Positions 1 to 6,429 of a DNA stretch of 27,882 nt are shown here, one piece after another (the first letter of the stretch is position 1; every line of letters starts with the position of its first letter). A program made the position numbers and the translations under genes. A model generated the notes under the pieces. That model had not been told where the DNA came from, did no database searches, and saw only the letters and a list, made by a program, of their open reading frames with translations. Origin of the DNA: a virus; the IMG/VR virus record IMGVR_UViG_3300035670_001039, positions 1 through 27,882 of that record; one strand, given 5' to 3'.

Positions 1-117
1 GCGTGTGCGGCGTGTCTCCCTGGCTCACGGGTGCGGGACATTGCGTTTCTACGGCATGGTGGGGCGGGTACGGCGGCGACGTGGCAGCGGCTCCAAGTGC
101 GTCGGGGGGTGCGGTGA
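1..117 (+). CDS. C-terminal fragment of an unknown protein (5' end outside window)
   Basis: Frame 1 is open from the first base to a TGA at 115-117. That stop overlaps the ATG of the next gene in a TGATG junction, the same type of junction used repeatedly elsewhere in this phage. The 38 visible residues are Arg/Gly-rich (ending LQVRRGVR) and show no recognisable motif. The junction is the main reason to call it. A G-rich stretch can stay open by chance, so this could be non-coding. Confidence 0.35.
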   Translation, partial: ACAACLPGSRVRDIAFLRHGGAGTAATWQRLQVRRGVR

Positions 118-383
118 TGCGGTGCCAGGTTTGCGGCGGTCGGGTGCATACGGGGGCGACGTGTCGCCATTTTGCGCCACGGCGGAAGGCTCGACGTGTG
201 CCGGCGGCGGTTGTCGTCGGGTTTCGTTGGGTTGTCGGGTTGGTTGGCGTATTCGGTGCCGGTCGCGCGTTCGATTCGGCTAATGAGGGTGCGGGTAGTT
301 GGTTCGGCGTGTTCGTCGGGCTTGGGTTCACGTTCGCGGCGGTCGTCTGGCCGTCGTCGTCACAAGTAGAAGGGAAAAACTAG
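117..383 (+). CDS. small Cys-motif protein with two hydrophobic segments, function unknown
   Basis: An 88-aa protein is read from the ATG at 117, which overlaps the upstream TGA. The frame stays open further upstream, but the coupled ATG is the better start. The N-terminus carries Cys3-x2-Cys6 and Cys16, half of a zinc-ribbon pattern, followed by a basic patch (RRKARR). Two hydrophobic stretches follow, about residues 28-50 and 62-78, and could be membrane segments separated by a short acidic loop. It starts a run of four small genes, several with metal-binding cysteines. The G-rich codon use matches its downstream neighbours. I do not recognise the family. A small membrane protein acting during infection is possible but not shown. 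Confidence 0.5.
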   Translation: MRCQVCGGRVHTGATCRHFAPRRKARRVPAAVVVGFRWVVGLVGVFGAGRAFDSANEGAGSWFGVFVGLGFTFAAVVWPSSSQVEGKN

Positions 384-386
384 ATC

Positions 387-851
387 ATGTTGGCAGAGTG
401 TTTTAGGTGCGGGAAGGTGGCCGACGGGGTCGGTACTTGTCCGCTGTGTGGGTCGTTTGCGTTTCACGCGCCGAATACGGGCGGAACGGCGGCCTACGAT
501 CTCGGCGGGGCTGACAAGCTCGACGCGCTGACGCGGGCCGATGTCGTTTCGGCGGGGTTATCTGTCGTCGTTGCGCCAGAAGGTAGCGCGATTTCGTATG
601 AATGGCACGGAAACGGGCCGGTGTTCGTGTTGGCATACGGGAAGGCGCGAGAGACAATAAAGGCGCGGAACATTGAGACGGTCGGGGACGTGGTGCGGCT
701 TGCGTTGGCTGACTGGCATACCTGCACGGGGTCGCCAATGTTGCCCCGCAAGGTGGGCAAGTATTCGGTCACGTTCTCGGGGTACTTCGACGCGGCGCAA
801 GGTCAGCCGGCGACGGTGGTTAGCTTCGACGCGGGGACGGTGAGGGCATGA
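387..851 (+). CDS. zinc-ribbon protein, function unknown
   Basis: This is a 154-aa protein with a clear AGAAGGG ribosome-binding site at 368-374, just before the ATG. The first 21 residues hold Cys5-x2-Cys8 and Cys18-x2-Cys21, a complete four-cysteine zinc-ribbon (rubredoxin-like) knuckle. The remaining 130 residues look like a mixed alpha/beta domain with no motif I recognise: a helix near 49-58, strands such as VFVLAYG, and a final beta-rich part. It follows the 88-aa gene after 3 bases and overlaps the next gene by 4 bases (ATGA), so it belongs to a translationally coupled operon. Binding DNA, RNA or a host protein is plausible for a phage zinc-ribbon protein, but nothing here shows which. 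Confidence 0.72.
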   Translation: MLAECFRCGKVADGVGTCPLCGSFAFHAPNTGGTAAYDLGGADKLDALTRADVVSAGLSVVVAPEGSAISYEWHGNGPVFVLAYGKARETIKARNIETVGDVVRLALADWHTCTGSPMLPRKVGKYSVTFSGYFDAAQGQPATVVSFDAGTVRA

Positions 852-1117
852 GCGGCGGCATCGGTTGGGCAGATAGGGAAGAAATGCCGCCCGCGTCGGG
901 GGTGCGTCTTGATCGGTTTGGGGCGTTGCTTTGTCAATGCGGGAATACGCCAGATTGGGAAGGTTTCAGCGCGTGCGACCCCGAAGGTGTCCACGATGAC
1001 GAACTATTACGGGCCGGTGCGGAAGGTCTGCACTACCTTTGCGAGCGTTGCGGGCTAATCGTGGGGCCGTGGCCGTCGCTGAAGGTTGTGAACGTGGTGG
1101 AAGTGGTGGGCCAATGA
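848..1117 (+). CDS. small zinc-ribbon protein of a type common in actinophages
   Basis: This is an 89-aa protein starting at an ATGA overlap with the upstream gene. It carries Cys29-x-Cys31, Cys43 and Cys65-x2-Cys68 arranged as LLCQCGNTP, then a WEGFSACDPEG stretch, then LCERCGLI. From memory, this CxCGN ... GF..CD..G ... CxRCG layout resembles small uncharacterised proteins found in many actinobacterial phages, usually next to each other in small-gene regions. The cysteines suggest one zinc site. No catalytic residues are visible. It ends in another ATGA overlap at 1114-1117. Family recognition is by pattern only; the function is unknown. Confidence 0.68.
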   Translation: MSGGIGWADREEMPPASGVRLDRFGALLCQCGNTPDWEGFSACDPEGVHDDELLRAGAEGLHYLCERCGLIVGPWPSLKVVNVVEVVGQ

Positions 1118-1308
1118 CGGCGGCGGAGGTTGTCGAGCTGCTCGGGCGGGTTGGGTCGCTTGATCTGACTTCTGATCGGGTGCCTATTTCGGTGCGGGTC
1201 ACGGTTCACGACGTGCGGCAAGTGTTCGGGCGGCGTGACTACCTTGTCGAGCCGGTCGCGGGTCGGGGTCGGGCGTGGGTGTCGTCGGATCGGGTGCGGC
1301 TCGACTAA
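1114..1308 (+). CDS. 64-aa unknown protein, last gene of the small-gene operon
   Basis: The start is the ATG at 1114, which forms an ATGA overlap with the stop at 1117. An in-frame upstream start at 1039 would overlap the previous gene by about 80 bases and is less likely. The protein begins with a helix (TAAEVVELLGRV) and continues with alternating hydrophobic residues suggesting strands (VPISVRVTVHDVRQVF, YLVEPV). It has no cysteines, unlike its neighbours. I recognise no family. A terminator lies 27 bases past the stop, so it is the last gene of the operon. Confidence 0.58.
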   Translation: MTAAEVVELLGRVGSLDLTSDRVPISVRVTVHDVRQVFGRRDYLVEPVAGRGRAWVSSDRVRLD

Positions 1309-1335
1309 CTGAAACGTCATACCGCTAGCGGCATA

Positions 1336-1368
1336 GGGGCCGTCTCGCCTTCGGGTGGGGCGGCCTTT
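1336..1368 (+). terminator. intrinsic terminator with UUCG tetraloop
   Basis: A 12-bp stem, with three G-U pairs, joins 1338-1349 to 1354-1365. It is closed by a TTCG loop at 1350-1353 and followed by TTT at 1366-1368. The T-tract is short but the stem is stable and sits directly after the last gene of the operon. A separate perfect palindrome, CCGCTAGCGG, lies just upstream at 1322-1331. Confidence 0.7.
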
Positions 1369-1418
1369 GTGCTGCATGGGGGGCGAGTGTTGGCCGGCGA
1401 CGTATGTCTACGGCGAGC

Positions 1419-1458
1419 GGGTGAGAACGTAGGCCAGAACGTGGGTGAGAACGTAGGC
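1419..1458 (+). repeat. short direct repeat, 24-base period with 12-base sub-period
   Basis: GGGTGAGAACGTAGGC occurs at 1419-1434 and again at 1443-1458. A degenerate copy (GCCAGAACGTGG) lies between them, giving a 12-base sub-period with core GAACGT. Read as protein on + it would give N-V-G-E/Q repeats, but the surrounding frame is not convincing as a gene. Direct repeats near a terminase could be protein-binding sites. Confidence 0.6.
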
Positions 1459-1571
1459 GGGATTCATGCGCGGGCGGGTCGGTTGCCGCCGGCGGGGGGG
1501 TCTGTCGCGCCGTATCGGGTGCGGGGGGAGGGTATTTCGGGCGGATACCTGCACCGCATGACAGGTTTTTA

Positions 1572-1587
1572 CATAAGTGATCTTATG
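1572..1587. promoter_or_regulatory. perfect dyad, candidate operator
   Basis: CATAAG-TGAT-CTTATG is a perfect 6-bp inverted repeat with a 4-base centre, in an AT-richer pocket of otherwise G-rich non-coding sequence. The spacing fits a small dimeric repressor site or a short hairpin. There is no direct evidence for a binding protein. Confidence 0.35.
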
Positions 1588-1650
1588 GGCGGGCAGAAAT
1601 GCGAGATCCGGCACCCTCTCGACTGGGGGTCTGCCGAGGCGCGCCTGCGG

Positions 1651-1674
1651 GGGAGGGGGGTATTACCCGCTCCC
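1651..1674. promoter_or_regulatory. nested dyad in non-coding region
   Basis: GGGAG (1651-1655) pairs with CTCCC (1670-1674). Inside it, GGGTA-T-TACCC (1658-1668) is a perfect inner dyad. It could be a hairpin or a protein-binding site. Its role is unknown. Confidence 0.28.
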
Positions 1675-1687
1675 GATATGTGTTGCT

Positions 1688-1704
1688 ATTCCGCATCGTG
1701 GAAT
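1688..1704. promoter_or_regulatory. compact hairpin
   Basis: ATTCCGC (1688-1694) can pair with GTGGAAT (1698-1704) around a 3-base ATC loop, including one G-T pair. It lies 4 bases before the TGAGAA/TTCTCA dyad, so the two together may form one control site. Confidence 0.3.
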
Positions 1705-1707
1705 GGT

Positions 1708-1722
1708 TGAGAATGGTTCTCA
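1708..1722. promoter_or_regulatory. 15-base perfect dyad resembling a Zur/Fur-type box
   Basis: TGAGAA-TGG-TTCTCA is a perfect 6-bp inverted repeat with a 3-base centre. The half-site and spacing look like actinobacterial Zur/FurB boxes (TGAAAA-N3-TTTTCA type), with G/C replacing one A/T in each arm. GAATGGTT is also directly repeated (1701-1708, 1711-1718). The match is by eye to a remembered consensus, and no regulator gene is present in the window. Confidence 0.35.
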
Positions 1723-2026
1723 TTTGCAATTTGGCTGTGCAACAATCCGGCACTTGCAGCGTCTGGCCTGTGGGTCGATCCAGGCTCACCTCTGTGCCAG
1801 CAAGTCGCGGAGCGACGCGCTAGCCCAACCGAGCGGCAGCGAGGGCGGGAGCCACCAGGCCGGTTGCAGGCACAGCTGTTTAGTCCCCCCCACGCTTTGT
1901 CACAGTTAGTGACCGGTGGCCGTGACCAAGAGTTTTAGCCGACACCGTTTTGTTTCTTATCCCCCTCGACGTATCTGCAAGTTTCCGTTCTTTGTCTCGG
2001 TACTAGGTTTGCTTGCAGGCGTTTGT

Positions 2027-2095
2027 GCATGGGAGGGCGGTCCCCGTTACCGGCCACTTGTACCCATCCCACTTCCCATGCTTTGTGAGTGGGGT
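2027..2095 (+). promoter_or_regulatory. two mutually exclusive hairpins upstream of the terminase gene
   Basis: GCATGGGA (2027-2034) is complementary to TCCCATGC (2074-2081). Separately, ATCCCACT (2066-2073) pairs with AGTGGGGT (2088-2095), with one T-G pair. The second hairpin has TCCCATGC in its loop, so the long-range pairing and the local hairpin compete or form a pseudoknot-like fold. The position, about 110-180 bases before the terminase start, fits a leader or packaging element. Confidence 0.35.
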
Positions 2096-2172
2096 GAGGG
2101 TCGTGCTTGCCTCAGCTGCTTCCCAGCGCGGAGGACTTGGTGAGTTGCGTCGGCAAGATACCAGAGTCGTAA

Positions 2173-2181
2173 TGTATGATT
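2173..2181 (+). promoter_or_regulatory. TGTATGATT motif, possible -10 element before the terminase gene
   Basis: TATGAT (2175-2180) is one base from the -10 consensus TATAAT and is preceded by TG. The same nine bases recur at 4181-4189 before the portal gene. No convincing -35 is seen 16-18 bases upstream of either copy. Start-to-motif distances are 34 and 38 bases. Confidence 0.3.
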
Positions 2182-2206
2182 CCACCATCTTGAAGGGTTT
2201 TTTCTG

Positions 2207-4180
2207 ATGGGCAAGAGACAAGTTCCTGTTGAGGATGTTGCGAGGTTTTGGCAGGCTCGGGCTTCGGGTCTGACGATCAAGGAGTCCTCGAAGGTTGCGG
2301 GGATCAACTACAACACGGGTCAGCGTTGGGATGCCCAGAAGAGGAAAGCTGTTGCCGAGGCGAAGATCGCCGAGTTCGATGAGGTGCAGGCGAAGGCGAA
2401 GGACTACAACCGTACTGCGTTGAAGATTGTGCAGGAGGTGGAGGATGGTCTGCCGCCTGTTATTCCGGCTTCTCGGTTGTCTGCTAGGGCAAAGAAGGGG
2501 TTGGAGGATTTCGACTATTTCCGACGGGTGTACCTCGGTCGTGTCCCCTCCCCGTGGCAGGTTGAGGCCGCATACAAGATTGTTCAGTATTTGGAGTCGC
2601 AGGAGAAGGAACATCTTGTTCTGAACTGTCCCCCTGGTGCGGGCAAGTCCACGTTGTTCCATGATGTGGCTGTGTGGGCGATTGTCCGCAACCGTGGGAT
2701 CCGTGTGCTGATCGGGTCGAACACCGAGAAGTTGGCAAAGCAGTATTCGCGCCGTATCCGTGAAACCCTTGAGCGGTCATACCCGTTGAAGCCTGACCCT
2801 GAGTTGGTGAAGAAGGGTATGGCTCTGAATGCTGAGGGGTGTTTGGCCACCGACTACGGGCGGTTCAAGCCTGCTGCTGCCGGCTCCATGTGGCGAGCCG
2901 AAGAGTTCATTGTCGAGCAGTTGGACATCGGCGGGTTGGACAACAAGGAACCGACTGTTGCCGCGTACGGTATCGATTCGGAGTTCATTGGTCATCGCGC
3001 CGATCTGTGTTTGTATGACGACGTTGCGACGACGGAGAACGCAAAGGATTCTGCGTCCCGCGACAAGCTGATTGAGCGGTGGGATTCGATGGCTGAGGCC
3101 CGCGTCGATCCAGGTGGTCTGTTGGTGGTGATCGGTCAGCGTCTTTCGAGCAATGACCTGTACGCGCATTGTTTGGCGAAGTACACCTACGACGACCTTG
3201 ACGAGGACGGGTATGACGGTTCGGACATAACAGATGTGTCATTGAAGAACCAGCGGGAGCCGACGAAGCATCAGAAGTATCACCACATCGTCTACAAAGC
3301 GTATTACGAGGAACTGGATACTGGGCCTGAGTCGCGGCGCAAGGATGCACCGGCGTGGCCCGAGGGTCCGTTGCTGGATCCGTTCCGTTTGTCGTGGAAG
3401 GATTTGTCATACATTCGGCACTCGAATCCGAACAAGTTTCGGGTGGTGTACCAGCAAGAGGACATTGACATTGAAGAAGCCCTGATCGACCGTGTCCATG
3501 CGGTGGGTGGGGTCGGCAAGGACGGTGTCGAGTACCCAGGCTGTATTGATCGTGGCCGCCGACCTGGGCATATCCCCCAGTATCTGCATCCGCCGATCAT
3601 TTCGGTGGCTTCGGTTGACCCGTCAGCGCAGAACTTCTGGGGTGTTGAGTGGTGGCTGTTCCAGCCCGAGACGAACCTGCGGTATTTGATTGACCTCGAG
3701 CGTCCGAAGATGACCGCCGAAGAGCTGTTGGGCTACGACGTGGCTTCGGGGAAATATTCGGGGATCATGGAAGAGTGGCAGAACCGGTCTGTTGACTTGG
3801 GCTACCCGATCACCCATTGGATTATCGAGATCAATGCGGCCCAGCGGTATCTCTTGGCCCACGATTTTGTGCGTCGTTGGCAGGCTTTGCATCAAGTGAA
3901 CGTGATTCCGCATACCACATCGCGGAACAAACTGGACGAGTCGCTCGGTGTCGAGGCTTTGCTGCCTCCGCTGTGGCGTTCGGGGTCGATCCGGCTGCCG
4001 ACGATGGTGGAGAACTGGAAAACGATGGCTCTTGTGGACGAGATGTGTACCTGGACCCGCGACAAGAAGCGGGGTACTGACCTTGTCATGGCGCATTGGT
4101 TTGCCGAGTTGCACCTGCCGCAGTTGCGTCCGCTGAAAGCACCGCCGCGTCAATGGCGACCGACGTGGCTGGCTGTCTAG
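2207..4180 (+). CDS. terL: terminase large subunit with N-terminal helix-turn-helix
   Basis: This is the 657-aa motor and nuclease that cuts and pumps DNA through the portal into the prohead. The start is the ATG at 2207, 9 bases after a GAAGGG ribosome-binding site. The Walker A motif PPGAGKST lies near residues 141-148 and the Walker B motif LCLYDDV near 267-273. The C-terminal RNase H-like nuclease shows its three acidic positions in SVDPSAQNF (about 468), WIIEINAAQ (about 537) and TDLVMAHWFAEL (about 624). Residues 8-45 look like a helix-turn-helix (GLTIKESSKVAGINYNTGQRW), which is normally a small-terminase trait. No separate small subunit is recognised upstream or downstream. The protein is longer than many large terminases, consistent with the added N-terminal domain. 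It is followed after 38 bases by the portal gene. Confidence 0.95.
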   Translation: MGKRQVPVEDVARFWQARASGLTIKESSKVAGINYNTGQRWDAQKRKAVAEAKIAEFDEVQAKAKDYNRTALKIVQEVEDGLPPVIPASRLSARAKKGLEDFDYFRRVYLGRVPSPWQVEAAYKIVQYLESQEKEHLVLNCPPGAGKSTLFHDVAVWAIVRNRGIRVLIGSNTEKLAKQYSRRIRETLERSYPLKPDPELVKKGMALNAEGCLATDYGRFKPAAAGSMWRAEEFIVEQLDIGGLDNKEPTVAAYGIDSEFIGHRADLCLYDDVATTENAKDSASRDKLIERWDSMAEARVDPGGLLVVIGQRLSSNDLYAHCLAKYTYDDLDEDGYDGSDITDVSLKNQREPTKHQKYHHIVYKAYYEELDTGPESRRKDAPAWPEGPLLDPFRLSWKDLSYIRHSNPNKFRVVYQQEDIDIEEALIDRVHAVGGVGKDGVEYPGCIDRGRRPGHIPQYLHPPIISVASVDPSAQNFWGVEWWLFQPETNLRYLIDLERPKMTAEELLGYDVASGKYSGIMEEWQNRSVDLGYPITHWIIEINAAQRYLLAHDFVRRWQALHQVNVIPHTTSRNKLDESLGVEALLPPLWRSGSIRLPTMVENWKTMALVDEMCTWTRDKKRGTDLVMAHWFAELHLPQLRPLKAPPRQWRPTWLAV

Positions 4181-4189
4181 TGTATGATT
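4181..4189 (+). promoter_or_regulatory. second TGTATGATT motif, between terminase and portal genes
   Basis: This is an exact copy of the nine-base motif at 2173-2181, starting immediately after the terminase stop codon and followed by a T-run. The 38-base gap to the portal start is one of few gaps in an otherwise tightly packed gene string, so a promoter or processing site is plausible. No -35 is visible. Confidence 0.28.
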
Positions 4190-4218
4190 TTTTCGGCCAT
4201 GTCTGAAAGCGTCGGTAA

Positions 4219-5997
4219 ATGATCACAGCAGAAGAGATTGTCGCGCTGTACAGGGAGCGTCTTGAGGCCCAAGGGCCGGTGCTTCAACAGATGCGTGACG
4301 TGCGTGAGTTGGCAAACGGCGATGTTGTCATACCGTTGAACGAACTTGACCGAAACGCTAAAGCCTCCGTGGCCAACTTGCTGGTGCAGGGTCTTGACCA
4401 GCTCTCCATGCGCATTTCTTCGACCATGCCGTCGCCGTATTTCCCGCCGCTGCGCGAAGGATCCGAGCGGGCGAAAGAGATGGCTCGCACCCGCAAGAAG
4501 GCGATGCTGTCGATCTGGGATCAGAACCGCATGAAGATGAAGATGAAGCGTCGTGCGAGGCACTTGCTTGCATACTCGTCTGCTCCTGTTGTGATCAAGC
4601 CTGATTTCAAGCGGTTGGTGCCGACGTGGCACGTCCGCAACCCGCTGGATACCTTCCCCTGCCCCGACGAGGATCCAGACAACCCCGTTCCCTATGACTG
4701 CATTTTCACCTACACCAAAACAGCCAAATGGTTGTTCGACAATTACGGCGGAATCGTGGCCGGCAAACTGCGGATGGGTAAAGTCCGCCCTGACACCAAG
4801 TTTGTCCTCCTTGAGTACGTCTCCTACGACGAGATCGTTCTTTGCGTATTGGGTGAGGAAAAGAGTTTCGGAATAAACATCACGGGCGTTCTTGAAGTGA
4901 TGGAACTCGAGCGTGTGATCAACCGTACGGGTATGCCGTTGGCGGTTGTGCCGCAGCGCATCACTCTTGATCGTCCGCGCGGCCAGTTCGACGGCGTGTT
5001 GGGTATGTACTACACCCGTGCGAGGTTGCAGGCACTTACCGAAATCGCTATTGAGCGTGGCATTTTCCCCGACGAGTACCTTGTTGCGCGTCCTGCTGAG
5101 AACCCTGAGATCATTCAGGTCGCTGACGGCAAGATCGGCCAGCTCGGCATCGTCAAGGGTGGCGACATTCAACAGTTGCAGACCAACCCTGGCTACAAAA
5201 CCGACGTTGCTCTTGACCGTATCGAACGTCAGGAACGTCTCGAGGGTGCGATCCCCGCAGAGTTTGGCGGCGAATCAGGTACGAACATCCGTACCGGTCG
5301 TCGCGGCGAGTCTGTGTTGTCAGCAACGGTGGACTTCCGTGTGCAGGAAGCACAAGCGACATTCGAGTCATCGATGCTTGAAGAGGATCGCATCGCTATC
5401 GCCATCGAAAAAGCGTACTGGGGCAGTCAACCGAAGTCGTTCTTCATTGCCGGCCACAAGAACGCAGGCAAGACTGACTACACAGCGGACAAACTGTGGG
5501 AGTCCGACTTCCACTACGTCACCTACCCCGCGTCGGGAACCGATGTCAACAGTTTGGTTATCGGTCTCGGTCAGCGTTTGGGTACTGGACTCATGTCGAA
5601 AGAGTCGGCGCGTGAAGCAGATCCGTTGATCGCAGACCCCGAACTTGAGGCGGATCGCATCACGGCGGAAGGTATCGAGGCTGCGTTGCTGGCAAGCATT
5701 CAGCAGCAGGCCGCGAATCCGCAGGGTCCGTACCAGCCGGACGATCTTGCGTACCTGACGCAGTTGGTTGTCGAGCAGAACGTCAGCTTGTATGAGGCTG
5801 TGCGTAAAACGAACGAACGCGCGCAGGAACGTCAAGCGGCGCAGGCTCCGCAGGGTTCACCTGAGACGATGCCTGGTTTGGCGATGCCTGGTATGGGTGC
5901 GGAAATGCCGGTTGCGCCGCCGCCCGAAGCGGCTGCCGCACCTGCTGCACCGCAAGGAATTGAAGCATTGTTGGCTCAACTTGGGGGTGCTGCCTAA
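4219..5997 (+). CDS. portal protein
   Basis: This is a 592-aa protein directly after the terminase gene, where phages place the dodecameric portal through which DNA enters and leaves the capsid. The N-terminal half has the typical portal start (VALYRERLEAQGPVLQQMRDVRELANGD, split here only by eye into helix and loop), then a basic stretch (RTRKKAMLSIWDQNRMKMK) and a beta-rich wing. The middle has long helices (AIERGIFPDEYLVARP; VDFRVQEAQATFESSMLEED) as in portal stems and crowns. The last 60 or so residues are Pro/Ala/Met-rich (PETMPGLAMPGMGAEMP) and probably disordered, facing the capsid interior. No sharp catalytic motif exists for portals, so the call rests on position, length and general sequence character. 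The ribosome-binding site is weak. The stop TAA abuts the next ATG. Confidence 0.88.
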   Translation: MITAEEIVALYRERLEAQGPVLQQMRDVRELANGDVVIPLNELDRNAKASVANLLVQGLDQLSMRISSTMPSPYFPPLREGSERAKEMARTRKKAMLSIWDQNRMKMKMKRRARHLLAYSSAPVVIKPDFKRLVPTWHVRNPLDTFPCPDEDPDNPVPYDCIFTYTKTAKWLFDNYGGIVAGKLRMGKVRPDTKFVLLEYVSYDEIVLCVLGEEKSFGINITGVLEVMELERVINRTGMPLAVVPQRITLDRPRGQFDGVLGMYYTRARLQALTEIAIERGIFPDEYLVARPAENPEIIQVADGKIGQLGIVKGGDIQQLQTNPGYKTDVALDRIERQERLEGAIPAEFGGESGTNIRTGRRGESVLSATVDFRVQEAQATFESSMLEEDRIAIAIEKAYWGSQPKSFFIAGHKNAGKTDYTADKLWESDFHYVTYPASGTDVNSLVIGLGQRLGTGLMSKESAREADPLIADPELEADRITAEGIEAALLASIQQQAANPQGPYQPDDLAYLTQLVVEQNVSLYEAVRKTNERAQERQAAQAPQGSPETMPGLAMPGMGAEMPVAPPPEAAAAPAAPQGIEALLAQLGGAA

Positions 5998-6429
5998 ATG
6001 TCGAACGTCGAGTCGTACGCGAATCGGTCCGATCTGCGTAATCCCGCCGCAAAGATTGCCCGTCAGGCCGCCAAAGGTCAGACCTACGGTGAGGCGACAC
6101 GCCAGATGGAAGCGCAACGTGCGGTCCCGATGGGTGCATCGCCGGCTCAGGTTGAGGCTGGAGCTGTTGCTGCTCAACTGGCGGAGCGTTCCAATCGTGT
6201 TCGTGTAGCACCAGGACAACTTGGTGATCTGTACGGTCCGAGCGACATGACGCGACCGATCACAGATGGTGCCGATTTCGGCCCAGGTCGCACCGCAGCG
6301 CAAGCCGGCATTCCGAAATACATTGAGCCGGTCAACCCCGTTATGGACGAGTTGCTGGCAATTTATCGCCAATTCCCGAATGAGGATCTGGCAGATTTGA
6401 TCAGCGCGTTCCGTGACGGGGGTGTCTAA
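5998..6429 (+). CDS. 143-aa unknown protein between portal and giant virion protein
   Basis: The ATG follows the portal stop without a gap, and the stop TAA overlaps the next ATG (TAATG), so all three genes are coupled. The protein is Ala/Arg/Gln-rich and largely helical or disordered (NPAAKIARQAAKGQTYGEATRQMEAQRAVPMG), with a more hydrophobic C-terminal helix (MDELLAIYRQFPNEDLADLISAFRD, about residues 114-138). I do not recognise the family. Position beside the portal and the ejection-like proteins suggests a small head-internal or portal-associated protein. This is inference from context only. Confidence 0.8.
   Translation: MSNVESYANRSDLRNPAAKIARQAAKGQTYGEATRQMEAQRAVPMGASPAQVEAGAVAAQLAERSNRVRVAPGQLGDLYGPSDMTRPITDGADFGPGRTAAQAGIPKYIEPVNPVMDELLAIYRQFPNEDLADLISAFRDGGV

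Larger units (their letters stand above)
1369..2206. other. about 840 bases without a convincing gene, before the terminase
   Basis: Open frames here (on + near 1369-1710, 1577-1909, 1916-2143 and 2013-2207) lack good ribosome-binding sites, overlap each other, and encode low-complexity or Arg/Cys/Trp-rich peptides without family resemblance. What can be seen is a direct repeat (1419-1458), four compact dyads (1572-1587, 1651-1674, 1688-1704, 1708-1722), a hairpin at 1804-1816 (GTCGC gga GCGAC), a GTCAC/GTGAC dyad at 1899-1913, and two mutually exclusive hairpins (2027-2095). A long non-coding stretch immediately 5' of the terminase gene often holds the packaging start (cos/pac) and control sites. 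That assignment is inference. I found no tRNA in it. Confidence 0.6.

Noticed and set aside
1369-1710. 113-codon + frame with N-V-G-E/Q repeats
   Set aside because: It starts inside the tail of a terminator, lacks a ribosome-binding site and overlaps other weak frames; the DNA repeat is reported instead.
1735-1880. Possible tRNA (GGTCGATCC-like stretch near 1771)
   Set aside because: No cloverleaf with proper T-loop, anticodon and acceptor pairing could be built on either strand.
2013-2207. 64-codon + frame ending in TGATG with the terminase start
   Set aside because: The coupled end is suggestive, but the start is a TTG without a ribosome-binding site and the frame runs through two hairpins; not enough support.
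4177-5172. - strand open frame of 331 codons opposite the portal gene
   Set aside because: Shadow of the portal gene; His/Arg/Val-rich product with no motif, and no other - strand gene in the window.
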